A program made the position numbers and the translations under genes. Shown here one piece after another: positions 26,468-35,774 of a stretch of 64,000 bases of DNA; position 1 is the first letter of the stretch; each line of letters opens with the position of its first letter. The notes under the pieces were generated by a model that saw only the letters and a program-made list of their open reading frames with translations, was not told the origin of the DNA and ran no database searches. Origin of the DNA: Streptomyces sp. NBC_00178 (lineage in GTDB: Bacteria; Actinomycetota; Actinomycetes; Streptomycetales; Streptomycetaceae); contig NZ_CP108143.1 in assembly GCF_036206005.1 (NCBI RefSeq), positions 3,920,001-3,984,000 of the forward strand. Direction: 5' to 3'.

Positions 26468-29400
26468 TCAGGGCGCCGCCGCGTCGATCGCCTTCACGAT
26501 CCGCTTGTCCGAGACGGGCTGCGCGGTGCCGAGGGCGTGCGCGAAGTAGCTCACCCGCAGCTCCTCGATCATCCAGCGGATGTCCAGGACCTCCTGCGGC
26601 ACGGGCCGTCCCTGCGGGAGCTGTTCGAGGAGCCAGGCGTACTCGTCCTGCATCTCGTGGACCTTCTCCATGCGCGTCGTGTCCCGCTGGGCGTTGGACG
26701 GCATCTGCTGCAGCCGGCGGTCCTCGGCGACCAGGTAGCGCATCAGGTCGGGCAGCCTGCGCAGGCCCGTCGCGGTGACGAACCCGGCCGGCATCAGACG
26801 GGCCAGGTGGTCCCGTACGTCGGTGAGGTTGTCGATCAGGACCAGGCTGTTCACCGTCTTGAGCCGGCGCTCGCAGGCCTGCCAGGCCGCCAGGATCTGC
26901 TGCACCTGGCCGACCGTGCGGACGGTGAGGTCCACGAGGTCGGCGCGCACCTTGTCGTACAGCGTGCGGAACGACGCCTCGTCCCAGGCCGGTCCGCCGT
27001 GAGCGGCGATCAGCCGGTCGGCCGCCGCCGTCGCGCAGTCGTCGAACAGCGCCTGGATGGAGCCGTGCGGATTCCGGGACAGCGCCAGCTTCTGCTGGTT
27101 GGTGAGCTTGTCCGAGGCGAACTTGGCCGGACTCACCGGGATGTTCAGCAGGATCAGCCTGCGGGTGCCGCGCCACATCGCCTGCTGCTGCTCGGCCTCC
27201 GTGTCGAAGAGCCGTACGGCCACGGTCGCGCCCTGGTCGACGAGCGCCGGGTACGCCTTCACCGGCTGGCCGGCGCGGCGGGTCTCGAAGACGCGGTTCA
27301 GGGTGCCGATGGTCCAGCCGGTGAGGCCCGAGCGCTCGACGGACTCCCCCGAGGGGCCCGCGGTGGCCGCCGCCGCCTTGGAGAGGGCCTGGCGGGCCTT
27401 GGGTCGCAGCTGGATCCTCAGCGCCTCCAGGTCCTTGTCCTCGGCGACCTTCCGGCGGCGTTCGTCGGTGATCCGGAAGGTGATCTTCAGGTGGTCGGGG
27501 ACCCGGGACAGGTCGAAGTCGTCGGCCGTGACCGGCACGCCGACCATCCGCTGGAGCTCGCGGGCGAGCGTGAGCGGCAGGGGTTCCTGCAGCGGGACCG
27601 CCCGGTCGAGGAACGTGGCCGCGTAGTTCGGCGCGGGGACGTAGTGCCGGCGGATCGGCTTGGGCAGCGAGCGGATGAGCTCGGTGACCACCTCTTCGCG
27701 CAGGCCCGGGATCTGCCAGTCGAAGCCCTCGGACGTGACCTGGTTGAGCACCTGGAGCGGGATGTGGACGGTCACGCCGTCGGCGTCCGCGCCCGGCTCG
27801 AACTGGTAGGTCACCCGGAACTTGAGCTTCCCCTGCCGCCACGAGTCCGGGTAGTCGTCCTTGGTGACGGCCCCGGCCTTCTCGTTGATGAGCATCGAGC
27901 GCTCGAAGTCGAGCGCTTCGGGCTCGTCGCGGCGCTTGTGCTTCCACCAGGAGTCGAAGTGGGCCCCGGAGACGATGTGCTCGGGAATCCGCTGATCGTA
28001 GAAGTCGAAGAGCGTCTCGTCGTCGACGAGGATGTCGCGGCGCCGGGCCCGGTGCTCCAACTCCTCGACCTCGCCGAGCAGTTTGCGATTGTCATGGAAG
28101 AACTGGTGGTGCGTGCGCCAGTCACCCTCGACCAGGGCGTTCCGGATGAACAGGTCGCGCGACGCCTCCTGGTCGATACGGCCGAAATTGATCTTGCGCT
28201 GGGCGACGATCGGTACCCCGTAGAGCGTGACCCGCTCGTACGCCATGACCGCCGCCTGGTCCTTCTCCCAGTGCGGCTCGCTGTAGGTGCGCTTCAGCAG
28301 GTGCTCGGCGAGGGGTTCGATCCACTCCGGCTCGACCTTCGCGTTGACGCGCGCCCACAGCCGGGACGTCTCGACCAGCTCGGCCGACATCACGAAGCGG
28401 GGCTGCTTCTTGAACAGCGCGGAGCCCGGGAAGATCGCGAACTTGGCGTTGCGGGCCCCCACGTACTCGTTCTTCTCGGTGTCCTTCAGCCCGATGTGCG
28501 AGAGGAGACCGGAGAGCAGGGAGGTGTGCACCGCCTGCTCGGGGATCCCCTCGTCGGCCTTGGGCTCCTCGACGCTGATGCCCATCTGCTTGGCCACCGT
28601 GCGCAGCTGCGCGTAGATGTCCTGCCACTCCCGGATGCGCAGGAAGTTCAGGTACTCCTGCTTGCACATCCTCCGGAACGAGGACGAGCCGCGCTCCTTC
28701 TGCTGCTCGCGGACGTAGCGCCAGAGGTTCAGGTACGCCAGGAAGTCCGACGTCTCGTCCTTGAAGCGGGCGTGGTTCTGGTCGGCCTGGGTCTGCTTCT
28801 CCGCGGGCCGCTCGCGCGGGTCCTGGATGGACAGCGCGGCGGCGATGACCATGACCTCGCGGGCGCAGCCGTTCCTGTCCGCCTCGATGACCATGCGGGC
28901 CAGCCGCGGGTCGACGGGCAGCTGGGAGAGCTTGCGGCCGAGGGGGGTGAGCCGCTTTTTCGGATCCTTCTCGCCCGGATCGAGTGCCCCCAGCTCCTGG
29001 AGCAGCTGGACGCCGTCGCGGATGTTGCGGTGGTCCGGCGGGTCGATGAAGGGGAACTTCTCGATGTCGCCGAGGCCGGCCGCGGTCATCTGGAGGATCA
29101 CGGAGGCCAGGTTGGTCCGCAGGATCTCCGGGTCGGTGAACTCCGGCCGGGTGACGAAGTCGTCCTCGGAGTACAGCCGGATGCAGATGCCGTCCGAGGT
29201 ACGTCCGCACCGGCCCTTGCGCTGGTTGGCGCTGGCCTGGGAGATCCGCTCGATGGGCAGCCGCTGGACCTTGGTGCGGTGGCTGTAGCGGGAGATGCGG
29301 GCGTTGCCCGGGTCGATGACGTACTTGATGCCGGGGACGGTCAGCGAGGTCTCGGCGACGTTGGTCGCCAGAACGATCCTGCGCCCCGTGTGGCGCTGGA

Positions 29401-30400
29401 ACACGCGGTGCTGCTCGGCGTGCGACAGGCGCGCGTAGAGGGGCAGCACCTCGGTGTGTCTGAGGTTGCGTTTGTTCAGGGCGTCCGCGGTGTCCCGGAT
29501 CTCGCGCTCGCCGGAGAGGAAGACCAGCACGTCGCCGGGGGCCTCGTGGCCGAGCTCGTCCACCGCGTCGCAGATCGCGGTGATCTGGTCGCGGTCGGAG
29601 TCCTCGCCCTCCTCTTCGAGCAGCGGGCGGTACCGCACCTCGACCGGGTACGTACGCCCGCTGACCTCGACGATCGGAGCCTCGCCGAAGTGGCGTGCGA
29701 ACCGTTCGGGGTCGATGGTCGCCGAGGTGATGACGACCTTCAGGTCCGGGCGCTTCGGCAGCAGCCGGGCCAGGTAGCCGAGCAGGAAGTCGATGTTCAG
29801 GGACCGCTCGTGGGCCTCGTCGATGATGATCGTGTCGTAGGCCAGCAGCTCGCGGTCCGTCTGGATCTCGGCGAGCAGGATGCCGTCCGTCATCAGCTTC
29901 AGGTACGTCGACTCCGGGTTCACCTGATCGGTGAAGCGGACCTTCCAGCCGACGGTCTCGCCGAGCGGTGTCTTCAGCTCGTCGGCGACCCGCTCCGCGA
30001 CCGTGCGGGCGGCGATCCGCCGGGGCTGGGTGTGCCCGATCATGCCCCGGACGCCGCGCCCCAGCTCCATGCAGATCTTGGGGATCTGCGTGGTCTTGCC
30101 GGACCCGGTCTCACCGGCGACGATCACGACCTGGTGGTCGCGTATCGCCTCCAGGATCTCGTCCTTCTTCTGGCTGACCGGGAGCTCGTCGGGGTACGAC
30201 AGCGCGGGCAGCCGGGCCGCGCGCGCGGCGAGGCGCCCGGCCGCCTTGCCCGCTTCGGCCGCGATCTCGTCCAGCACGGACTGTCGGGCCTCGGGCTTGC
30301 GGATGCGGCGCGCTCCTTCGAGGCGCCGGCCGAGCCGGTTCGCGTCGCGGAGCGAGAGCTGTCCGAGCTGGGACTGGAGATCGGCGAAGGAAGTAGACAT
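26468..30400 (-). CDS. hrpA: ATP-dependent RNA helicase HrpA
   Basis: 1310 residues, the usual size for bacterial HrpA. DEAH-box superfamily 2 helicase: Walker A GETGSGKTTQ near residue 95, motif II DEAHERS, motif III SATI, motif VI QRKGRCGR. Then come the helicase-associated and OB-fold domains and a long HrpA-specific C-terminal region (EPEALDFERSMLI, YQFEPGADADGVTVHIPL). HrpA rescues stalled or collided ribosomes in E. coli. A very long frame on the opposite strand is only its mirror. Confidence 0.97.
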   Translation of the reverse strand: MSTSFADLQSQLGQLSLRDANRLGRRLEGARRIRKPEARQSVLDEIAAEAGKAAGRLAARAARLPALSYPDELPVSQKKDEILEAIRDHQVVIVAGETGSGKTTQIPKICMELGRGVRGMIGHTQPRRIAARTVAERVADELKTPLGETVGWKVRFTDQVNPESTYLKLMTDGILLAEIQTDRELLAYDTIIIDEAHERSLNIDFLLGYLARLLPKRPDLKVVITSATIDPERFARHFGEAPIVEVSGRTYPVEVRYRPLLEEEGEDSDRDQITAICDAVDELGHEAPGDVLVFLSGEREIRDTADALNKRNLRHTEVLPLYARLSHAEQHRVFQRHTGRRIVLATNVAETSLTVPGIKYVIDPGNARISRYSHRTKVQRLPIERISQASANQRKGRCGRTSDGICIRLYSEDDFVTRPEFTDPEILRTNLASVILQMTAAGLGDIEKFPFIDPPDHRNIRDGVQLLQELGALDPGEKDPKKRLTPLGRKLSQLPVDPRLARMVIEADRNGCAREVMVIAAALSIQDPRERPAEKQTQADQNHARFKDETSDFLAYLNLWRYVREQQKERGSSSFRRMCKQEYLNFLRIREWQDIYAQLRTVAKQMGISVEEPKADEGIPEQAVHTSLLSGLLSHIGLKDTEKNEYVGARNAKFAIFPGSALFKKQPRFVMSAELVETSRLWARVNAKVEPEWIEPLAEHLLKRTYSEPHWEKDQAAVMAYERVTLYGVPIVAQRKINFGRIDQEASRDLFIRNALVEGDWRTHHQFFHDNRKLLGEVEELEHRARRRDILVDDETLFDFYDQRIPEHIVSGAHFDSWWKHKRRDEPEALDFERSMLINEKAGAVTKDDYPDSWRQGKLKFRVTYQFEPGADADGVTVHIPLQVLNQVTSEGFDWQIPGLREEVVTELIRSLPKPIRRHYVPAPNYAATFLDRAVPLQEPLPLTLARELQRMVGVPVTADDFDLSRVPDHLKITFRITDERRRKVAEDKDLEALRIQLRPKARQALSKAAAATAGPSGESVERSGLTGWTIGTLNRVFETRRAGQPVKAYPALVDQGATVAVRLFDTEAEQQQAMWRGTRRLILLNIPVSPAKFASDKLTNQQKLALSRNPHGSIQALFDDCATAAADRLIAAHGGPAWDEASFRTLYDKVRADLVDLTVRTVGQVQQILAAWQACERRLKTVNSLVLIDNLTDVRDHLARLMPAGFVTATGLRRLPDLMRYLVAEDRRLQQMPSNAQRDTTRMEKVHEMQDEYAWLLEQLPQGRPVPQEVLDIRWMIEELRVSYFAHALGTAQPVSDKRIVKAIDAAAP

Positions 30401-30769
30401 ACGGATCCCAGGATCTCACCCGGGCGTGAGGAGTGGCGAACCCATTTCGCACCGGGCCTGTCATGCGGGCGGGGATGCGTCACACCGGTGACCGAGCGGT
30501 CATGGGTGGTCACAGGCCGTACCATTTCGGGCAGCTGGTCACCCCTTCCCCGTCCGAGGCGGTTCCGTGTCCCCATCGCAGTGGCGCAGCGCGGCGGCCG
30601 TGCGTGACACCGGGCCGCGGGTGGTCCGGACGCCGGCCGCTGCCGCCGGGGCCCTGCGGCGCCGGGGGATAGCCGGCCCCGCCGCACGCTCCGAGCCGAG
30701 TGTGCAGGCGGGTCCCCCGATCCGTTCCCCCTGCCCAGCAGACACCCCCGCACCAGCCCGGAGTGCCGC
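30401..30769. other. Divergent hrpA / DsbA-like intergenic region
   Basis: 369 bp between divergent genes; no gene recognised. GGTCAC appears twice around 30510-30542. Promoters for both flanking genes must lie here but none is clear enough to call. Confidence 0.5.
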
Positions 30770-31543
30770 ATGCCCACGCCCCAGCGCACCTCGTCGCCCC
30801 TCCTGAAGCCGCTGCTCATCGGCCTCGCCGTCGCGCTCGCCGCGGGACTGCTCGGCTTCGTCTCCTATGTGGCCACCGCTCCCGACGGCGCCGCGTCCGA
30901 CGCACCGGCCGTCCGCACGACCGAGGACACGGACCCCGACGTCCAGCGCGAACTGGCGCGCCTCGCCCGCCGCGACGCGGGCGACAAACTGGCCCAGGGC
31001 CGCACCGACGCCCCCGTCGTCCTCATCGAGTACGCCGACTTCCAGTGCGGCTACTGCGGCAAGTTCGCCCGGGACACCGAACCCGAACTGATCCGGAGGT
31101 ACGTCGACGACGGCACCCTGCGGATCGAGTGGCGCAACTTCCCGATCTTCGGCGAGACGTCCGAGGCGGCGGCCCGCGCGGCCTGGGCCGCGGGGCAGCA
31201 GGACCGCTTCTGGGCCTTCCACCGGGCCGCCTACGCCGAGGACGCCAAGGAGAAGGGCTTCGGCAAGGCCCGGCTCAGGGCCCTCGCCGCACAGGCGGGC
31301 GTCAAGGACCTCGACCGGTTCGCGCGCGACGCCGACAGCCCGCGGGCCGCGGAGGCGGTCCGGGCGGACAAGGAGCAGGCCTACGGGATCGGCGCCACCT
31401 CCACGCCGTCCTTCCTCGTCAACGGCCGCCCGCTCGCCGGCGCCCAGCCGACGGCCGTCTTCACTCAGGCCGTCGAGGAGGCGGCGGCGGAGGCCGCGAA
31501 CGTCGGGAACGCGGGCAATGACGCCGGGAACCGGGCGAAGTGA
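30770..31543 (+). CDS. DsbA-family thiol oxidoreductase, membrane-anchored
   Basis: 257 residues. One N-terminal transmembrane anchor (about residues 14-36), then a DsbA/DsbG-like thioredoxin fold: VLIEYADFQCGYCGKFARD with the CGYC active site, helical insert, and cis-Pro loop GATSTPSFLVNG. It acts outside the membrane. The stop overlaps the CcdA-like gene by 4 bp (GTGA), giving an oxidoreductase/electron-donor pair. Confidence 0.94.
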   Translation: MPTPQRTSSPLLKPLLIGLAVALAAGLLGFVSYVATAPDGAASDAPAVRTTEDTDPDVQRELARLARRDAGDKLAQGRTDAPVVLIEYADFQCGYCGKFARDTEPELIRRYVDDGTLRIEWRNFPIFGETSEAAARAAWAAGQQDRFWAFHRAAYAEDAKEKGFGKARLRALAAQAGVKDLDRFARDADSPRAAEAVRADKEQAYGIGATSTPSFLVNGRPLAGAQPTAVFTQAVEEAAAEAANVGNAGNDAGNRAK

Positions 31544-32367
31544 CCCCCGGCATCGGCTACTTCGCGGCCCTGCTCGGCGGACTGCTCACCCTGGTCAGCC
31601 CGTGCAGCGCCCTGCTGCTCCCCGCCTTCTTCGCCTACACCGTCGACTCCCCGACGCGGCTGCTGGCGCGCACCGGGATCTTCTACACCGGTCTCGCCAC
31701 CACCCTTGTCCCGCTCGGCGCGGCGGGCTCGTACGCCGGGCGGCTGTTCTACGGCCACCGCGACGCGCTCGTCCTCGGTGCGGGCTGGCTGATCATCGGA
31801 CTCGGCCTCGCGCAGATCGCGGGGCTGGGCTTCGCCTCCCGCCGGATCGCCGCGCTCAGCGGCCGCATCCGGCCCACGACGGCACTGTCCGTCTACGCCC
31901 TGGGCGCGGTCTACGGACTGGCCGGCTTCTGCGCGGGCCCGGTCCTCGGCGGCGTCCTCACGGTGGCGGCCGTCAGCGGCAGCCCCGCCTACGGCGGGCT
32001 GCTCCTCGCCGTCTACGCCCTGGGCATGGCCGTACCGCTGTTCGTGCTCGCGCTCCTCTGGGAGCGCTTCGGTCTGGGCCGCAGGGCCTGGCTGCGCGGG
32101 CGGACGCTGCGCGTCGGCCGCCTCGGGGTGCACAGCAACTCGCTGCTCTCGGGTCTCCTCTTCGTCGGACTGGGCGTCCTGTTCCTCGTCCGTGACGGGA
32201 TGGCCGCACTGCCTGGACTCCTGGATGTGGACGCCTCGTTCGCCGTCGAGCAGTGGGTGCGGCGGGTGGGTGCGGGCGTACCGGACGCGGCGGCCCTGGG
32301 CGTGGTGGTGGGTGTGGCACTGCTGGTGCCGGTCGTGCACGTGGTCCGGCGGCGCCGCGACGGGTGA
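31540..32367 (+). CDS. CcdA/DsbD-like membrane electron carrier
   Basis: 275 residues with about six transmembrane segments plus a C-terminal one. The two CcdA cysteine sites are visible: LVSPCSALLLPAFFAY in the first helix and LAGFCAGPVLGG in the fourth. It carries electrons from cytoplasmic thioredoxin across the membrane. Translationally coupled to the DsbA-like gene, so it probably keeps that protein reduced. Confidence 0.93.
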   Translation: MTPGIGYFAALLGGLLTLVSPCSALLLPAFFAYTVDSPTRLLARTGIFYTGLATTLVPLGAAGSYAGRLFYGHRDALVLGAGWLIIGLGLAQIAGLGFASRRIAALSGRIRPTTALSVYALGAVYGLAGFCAGPVLGGVLTVAAVSGSPAYGGLLLAVYALGMAVPLFVLALLWERFGLGRRAWLRGRTLRVGRLGVHSNSLLSGLLFVGLGVLFLVRDGMAALPGLLDVDASFAVEQWVRRVGAGVPDAAALGVVVGVALLVPVVHVVRRRRDG

Positions 32368-32383
32368 CGGGGTGCGGGTACGA

Positions 32384-32413
32384 CGAAGGCCCCGTCCGTG
32401 GACGGGGCCTTCG
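32384..32413. terminator. Terminator between the CcdA-like gene and the tRNA cluster
   Basis: Perfect 14-bp inverted repeat (CGAAGGCCCCGTCC / complement) with a 2-base loop, between convergent transcripts. Confidence 0.88.
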
Positions 32414-32418
32414 GGTGG

Positions 32419-32492
32419 TGGCTGGGGCCGGGATCGAACCGGCGACCTATCGCTTTTCAGGCGATCGCTCGTACCAACTGAGCTACCCAGCC
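32419..32492 (-). tRNA. tRNA-Phe (anticodon GAA)
   Basis: 74-nt cloverleaf: acceptor GGCTGGG/CCCAGCC, anticodon arm ATCGC-CTGAAAA-GCGAT, T-arm CCGGTTCGATCCCGG. Last tRNA of the Glu-Asp-Phe cluster. Confidence 0.97.
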
Positions 32493-32514
32493 ACGCAGCT
32501 CATACGGGCTGCAG

Positions 32515-32589
32515 CGGTCCTGACGGGATTTGAACCCGCGGCCTCCACCTTGACAGGGTGGCGAGCACTCCAAACTGCTCCACAGGACC
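32515..32589 (-). tRNA. tRNA-Asp (anticodon GTC), copy 2
   Basis: 75 nt, identical to 26277-26351, on the same strand 6.2 kb away. Confidence 0.97.
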
Positions 32590-32596
32590 AAGCTAA

Positions 32597-32618
32597 TGTG
32601 CGAGACAAGTCTCGCACA
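32597..32618. other. Hairpin between tRNA-Glu and tRNA-Asp
   Basis: TGTGCGAGAC-AA-GTCTCGCACA, a perfect 10-bp stem with a 2-base loop in the 39-bp spacer. It may be a processing or attenuation structure in the tRNA precursor. Confidence 0.55.
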
Positions 32619-32628
32619 CGGTAAAGCG

Positions 32629-32701
32629 TGCCCCCAACGGGATTCGAACCCGTGCTACCGCCTTGAAAGGGCGGCGTCCTGGGCCACTAGACGATGAGGG
32701 C
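32629..32701 (-). tRNA. tRNA-Glu (anticodon TTC)
   Basis: 73-nt cloverleaf: acceptor GCCCTCA/TGGGGGC (one G-U pair), anticodon arm CCGCC-CTTTCAA-GGCGG, T-arm CGGGTTCGAATCCCG. First of the cluster in transcription order. Confidence 0.97.
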
Positions 32702-32781
32702 TAAGGGCCCACCTGCGCGCTTTCCAGCGCGTCGGGGACGTGAGAAGCATATGGGATGCGGGGAGGTATCGCCAAAACGGT

Positions 32782-34314
32782 TTACGGGGAGGTCGTCGGG
32801 ACGCTCGGCGAGGGCGACGGGGAGGTGAGGTTCTCCTCCGGGAGGTGGCGGCCGACCTCGGCCGTCGTGAGGCCGAGCCCGCCCAGCGTGATCTCGTCCC
32901 AGGCCTGCAGATGCCGGGTGGAGCGGTCCAGGTAGAGCACGGAGGCGCGCACCTTCTCGGGCTTCTCGTTCTGCACGGCGCGCAGGCCGCCGCCGCCCGT
33001 GGAGCCCTCGACCTTCAGTCGGGTGCCCAGGGGGAGCAGTTCGTTCACCCGGTGGTGGAGATGGCCGGCCAGGACCAGAGGAACCGTTCCGTCGGTCTCC
33101 CGGGCCGCGTTCGGGTCGTGGGCGACCGCGATGTCCACCGGGGTGCCCGCACGCTTCTGGTCGCGCAGCGCGGAGGCGAGCCGCATGCCTGCGAACTGCT
33201 CGGCGGCCTTGCCGCCCCTGGGACGTGCGCGGTCGGGGGTGAACTGGGGGTCCCCGGTGCCCGCGATGCGCAGTCCGGCCACGTCCACCGCGTCGCCCTC
33301 GTCCAGGACGTGCGCGTTCCTCGTCTTCTCCAGATACGCCTGGGTCACTTTGGAGTCGTGGTTGCCCCGCACCCAGACGTAGGGGGCGCCGAGGTCGCGG
33401 ACCGGGTCGAGGAAGCCGTTCTCGGCGGCCGTGCCGTGGTCCATCGTGTCGCCGGAGTCGATGATCACGTCGATCTCGTACTGCTCGACCAGCGAGGCGA
33501 TGATGTGCCAGGCGGCCGGGTTCAGGTGGATGTCGGAGACGTGCAGGACCCGGATGGTCCCGGGGTCCGGCTGGTAGACGGGCAGCGTGGACGTGGCGTC
33601 GTACAGCTTGGTGACGTTGGTGACCAGGCGTGCCAGCTCCTGCTGGTAGACGTCGAACTCGGTGACGATCGACCGGGCGTCGCCGACGACCGAGGGGGCG
33701 CTGGAGAGCAGCCCGGAGAACTTCGGCTCCAGGACCGACTTCGGGTTCCAGGTGGCGTACGCGCTCACGCCCGACGCCGCCAGCAGCGCCAGCGCGAGTC
33801 CGCCGGCGGCCAGCGCGCGGCGCGGGCGCCGGTAGACGACGAGGCCGAGGGCCGTGGCCCCCGACACGACGGCCACGCACGAGCGGAAGGCCAGCTCACG
33901 GGTGCCGGAAGCGACGTCGTCGGTGACCTCCTGCTGCAGTCCCGACAGGCGCTCGGGGTGCTTCACCAGGGCCTGGGAGCGCTCCGGGTCCAGCTGGTCG
34001 ACGTCCACGTCCAGGCGGACCGGGGCGTGGTGGGAGTCCAGCTCCAGGGCGCCCAGCGGGGACACGTTGATCTTGGTCCCGCCGCTCACCGACGGCCGCA
34101 GGGTCATGGTCGTGTCCATGGGGCCCACCGGCGTCCGCACACTGCCGACCACCAGCAGCCCGAGCCAGGCGCCCAGCACCACCACCGCCAGCATCACGAA
34201 AGCGCGCCGCCAGGGGTGCGCGGCCGGTGCGAGACCGACGGCCGCGGGGGTACGGGAGCGGGACGGGCGGAGTCGGCGGACACGGGCGGCTGCGGCGTGG
34301 AACGGGCGTGCCAT
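32782..34314 (-). CDS. Membrane-bound metallophosphoesterase
   Basis: 510 residues from ATG 34314. Two transmembrane segments (about residues 40-62 and 150-200 region) flank an extracytoplasmic stretch. The C-terminal calcineurin-like domain has the metal motifs VLHVSDIHLNP (DxH), DSGDTMDHG (GD), VRGNHDS (GNHD), VAHDP and LAGHLHHR (GHxH). The active site probably faces outside or inside depending on topology, which I cannot settle. The substrate is unknown. It ends in a Ser/Pro tail. Divergent from the zincin gene. Confidence 0.93.
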   Translation of the reverse strand: MARPFHAAAARVRRLRPSRSRTPAAVGLAPAAHPWRRAFVMLAVVVLGAWLGLLVVGSVRTPVGPMDTTMTLRPSVSGGTKINVSPLGALELDSHHAPVRLDVDVDQLDPERSQALVKHPERLSGLQQEVTDDVASGTRELAFRSCVAVVSGATALGLVVYRRPRRALAAGGLALALLAASGVSAYATWNPKSVLEPKFSGLLSSAPSVVGDARSIVTEFDVYQQELARLVTNVTKLYDATSTLPVYQPDPGTIRVLHVSDIHLNPAAWHIIASLVEQYEIDVIIDSGDTMDHGTAAENGFLDPVRDLGAPYVWVRGNHDSKVTQAYLEKTRNAHVLDEGDAVDVAGLRIAGTGDPQFTPDRARPRGGKAAEQFAGMRLASALRDQKRAGTPVDIAVAHDPNAARETDGTVPLVLAGHLHHRVNELLPLGTRLKVEGSTGGGGLRAVQNEKPEKVRASVLYLDRSTRHLQAWDEITLGGLGLTTAEVGRHLPEENLTSPSPSPSVPTTSP

Positions 34315-34438
34315 TGGGCGCGTATGCCCCGAACGGACGGCGGACATGCGGACCGGCGGGCGGCCGTGGGCCGGGCGGGTGGCCTTCGGACGCCGTGCGG
34401 CCCGCCCGCGGGTGGCCGCCGTACGTGACAATGGCCGG

Positions 34439-34792
34439 GTGCTGGAGATGACGCGCGAGGAGTTCGAAGAGCTGGTGAGCCTGGCTCTTGACCGTGTCCC
34501 GCCGGAGCTGATGCGGCTGATGGACAACGTCGCGGTGTTCGTGGAGGAGGAGCCGGAGGACCCCGGGGACCGGGAGCTGCTCGGCCTCTACGAGGGCACC
34601 CCGCTCACCGAGCGGGGCGAGTGGTACGCGGGTGTGCTGCCGGACCGGATCACCATCTACCGGGGCCCGACGCTGCGCATGTGCGAGACGCGCGAGGACG
34701 TCGTCGCCGAGACCGAGATCACCGTCGTCCACGAGATCGCGCACCACTTCGGCATCGACGACGAGCGGCTGCACGAGCTGGGGTACGGGTGA
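34439..34792 (+). CDS. Zincin-like metallopeptidase (HExxH)
   Basis: 117 residues. Small single-domain zincin of the DUF1025-type family: acidic N-terminus EMTREEFEELV..ALD, middle LPDRITIYRGPTLRMCETR, and the zinc helix TVVHEIAHHFGIDDERLHELG. Substrate unknown. GTG 34439 gives the usual N-terminus, and GACAAT lies just upstream, so the transcript may have a very short leader. It heads an operon with two crcB genes, each start overlapping the previous stop. Confidence 0.92.
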   Translation: MLEMTREEFEELVSLALDRVPPELMRLMDNVAVFVEEEPEDPGDRELLGLYEGTPLTERGEWYAGVLPDRITIYRGPTLRMCETREDVVAETEITVVHEIAHHFGIDDERLHELGYG

Positions 34793-35286
34793 GCAGCCAG
34801 AGCCCCCCGCCCGAGCACCCGTCCGTCGACCCGGACGTCGACCTGTCGGTGCCCGCGCAGCGCGCGGAGATGAGCGGCGCGGGCAGGTGGCGGGTCCTGG
34901 CCGTGGTCGCGGCCGGCGGCGCGGCCGGGTCGGCGGCGCGCTACGCGGTGACCCTCGCCGTGCCCGCCGCGGAGGGCGGTTTTCCCTGGGCGGTGTTCGC
35001 CGTCAACGTGGCGGGCTGCGCGCTGATCGGTGCGCTGATGGTGCTGACCGTCGAACTCGGCAGGATCACGCACCCGCTGGTGCGGCCCTTCCTGGGGGTC
35101 GGGGTGCTCGGCGGGTTCACCACGTTCTCGACGTACGCCGCCGGGGTGTCGGACCTGCTGGTCCGTCAGGAGGTGGCGACCGCGACCGCGTACGCCGCCG
35201 TGACGGCCGTCGCGGCGCTCGCCGCGGTGTGGGGGGCGGCCGTGCTCACCCGGGCGCTGGCCGGCGCGACGGGGCGGGCGTCGTGA
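34789..35286 (+). CDS. crcB: Fluoride channel Fluc/CrcB, first subunit
   Basis: 165 residues, four transmembrane segments after a 35-residue charged N-terminal extension. Fluoride-channel signature VNVAGCALIGAL and GGFTTFSTYA with the pore Asn and Phe-box. Actinobacteria commonly use two different Fluc proteins as an antiparallel heterodimer, and the next gene is the partner. GTGA overlap with the zincin gene. Confidence 0.94.
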   Translation: MSSQSPPPEHPSVDPDVDLSVPAQRAEMSGAGRWRVLAVVAAGGAAGSAARYAVTLAVPAAEGGFPWAVFAVNVAGCALIGALMVLTVELGRITHPLVRPFLGVGVLGGFTTFSTYAAGVSDLLVRQEVATATAYAAVTAVAALAAVWGAAVLTRALAGATGRAS

Positions 35287-35666
35287 ACTGGCTGCTGGTC
35301 GTCCTCGGAGGGGCCGCCGGGGCACCGCTGCGCTACCTGACGGACCGTGCGGTACAGGCGCGGCACGGCGCCGGGCTGCCGTACGTGTTCCCGTGGGGGA
35401 CCTTCACGGTCAATGCGGCGGGCAGCCTGCTGCTCGGGGTGCTCACGGGCGCCGCGGTGTCCTCGCCGGTCTTCGCGCTGCTGGGGACCGGCCTGTGCGG
35501 GGCGCTGACGACGTACTCGACCTTCTCGTACGAGACGCTGCGGCTGGCCGAGCAGGGGCGCGGCTTCCTGGCGGGTGCCAACGTGCTGGCGTCGCTGCTG
35601 GCCGGGCTCGGGGCGGTCTTCCTCGGGGCGGAGGTGGCGGGCGGTTTCGGCGGCGCCGGGGGCTGA
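35283..35666 (+). CDS. crcB: Fluoride channel Fluc/CrcB, second subunit
   Basis: 127 residues, four transmembrane segments. Signature FTVNAAGSLLLG and GALTTYSTFSYE. GTGA overlap with the first crcB. I looked for a fluoride (crcB) riboswitch upstream of the operon and did not see its conserved motifs. Confidence 0.94.
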   Translation: MNWLLVVLGGAAGAPLRYLTDRAVQARHGAGLPYVFPWGTFTVNAAGSLLLGVLTGAAVSSPVFALLGTGLCGALTTYSTFSYETLRLAEQGRGFLAGANVLASLLAGLGAVFLGAEVAGGFGGAGG

Positions 35667-35774
35667 GCGGGAGGACCGCCGCGTGTACGGGAGTGGTGCC
35701 GGGGCGTGTCCCCGGCGGGGGCGGGGGAGTTGAACACGTCGCCCCCGTCCCTCTCCGCCCCGGAGGTCCATCCC

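Noticed and set aside
25673..30607. Very long plus-strand open frame (over 1600 codons) opposite hrpA
   Set aside because: It is the mirror of the hrpA codon pattern in G/C-rich DNA: rich in Asp/Arg/Leu/Val with no domain, and it runs through the tRNA-Asp gene. hrpA on the minus strand has every helicase motif.
34315..34438. Fluoride riboswitch ahead of the crcB operon
   Set aside because: The short upstream region lacks the conserved fluoride aptamer sequences and the operon start looks nearly leaderless.
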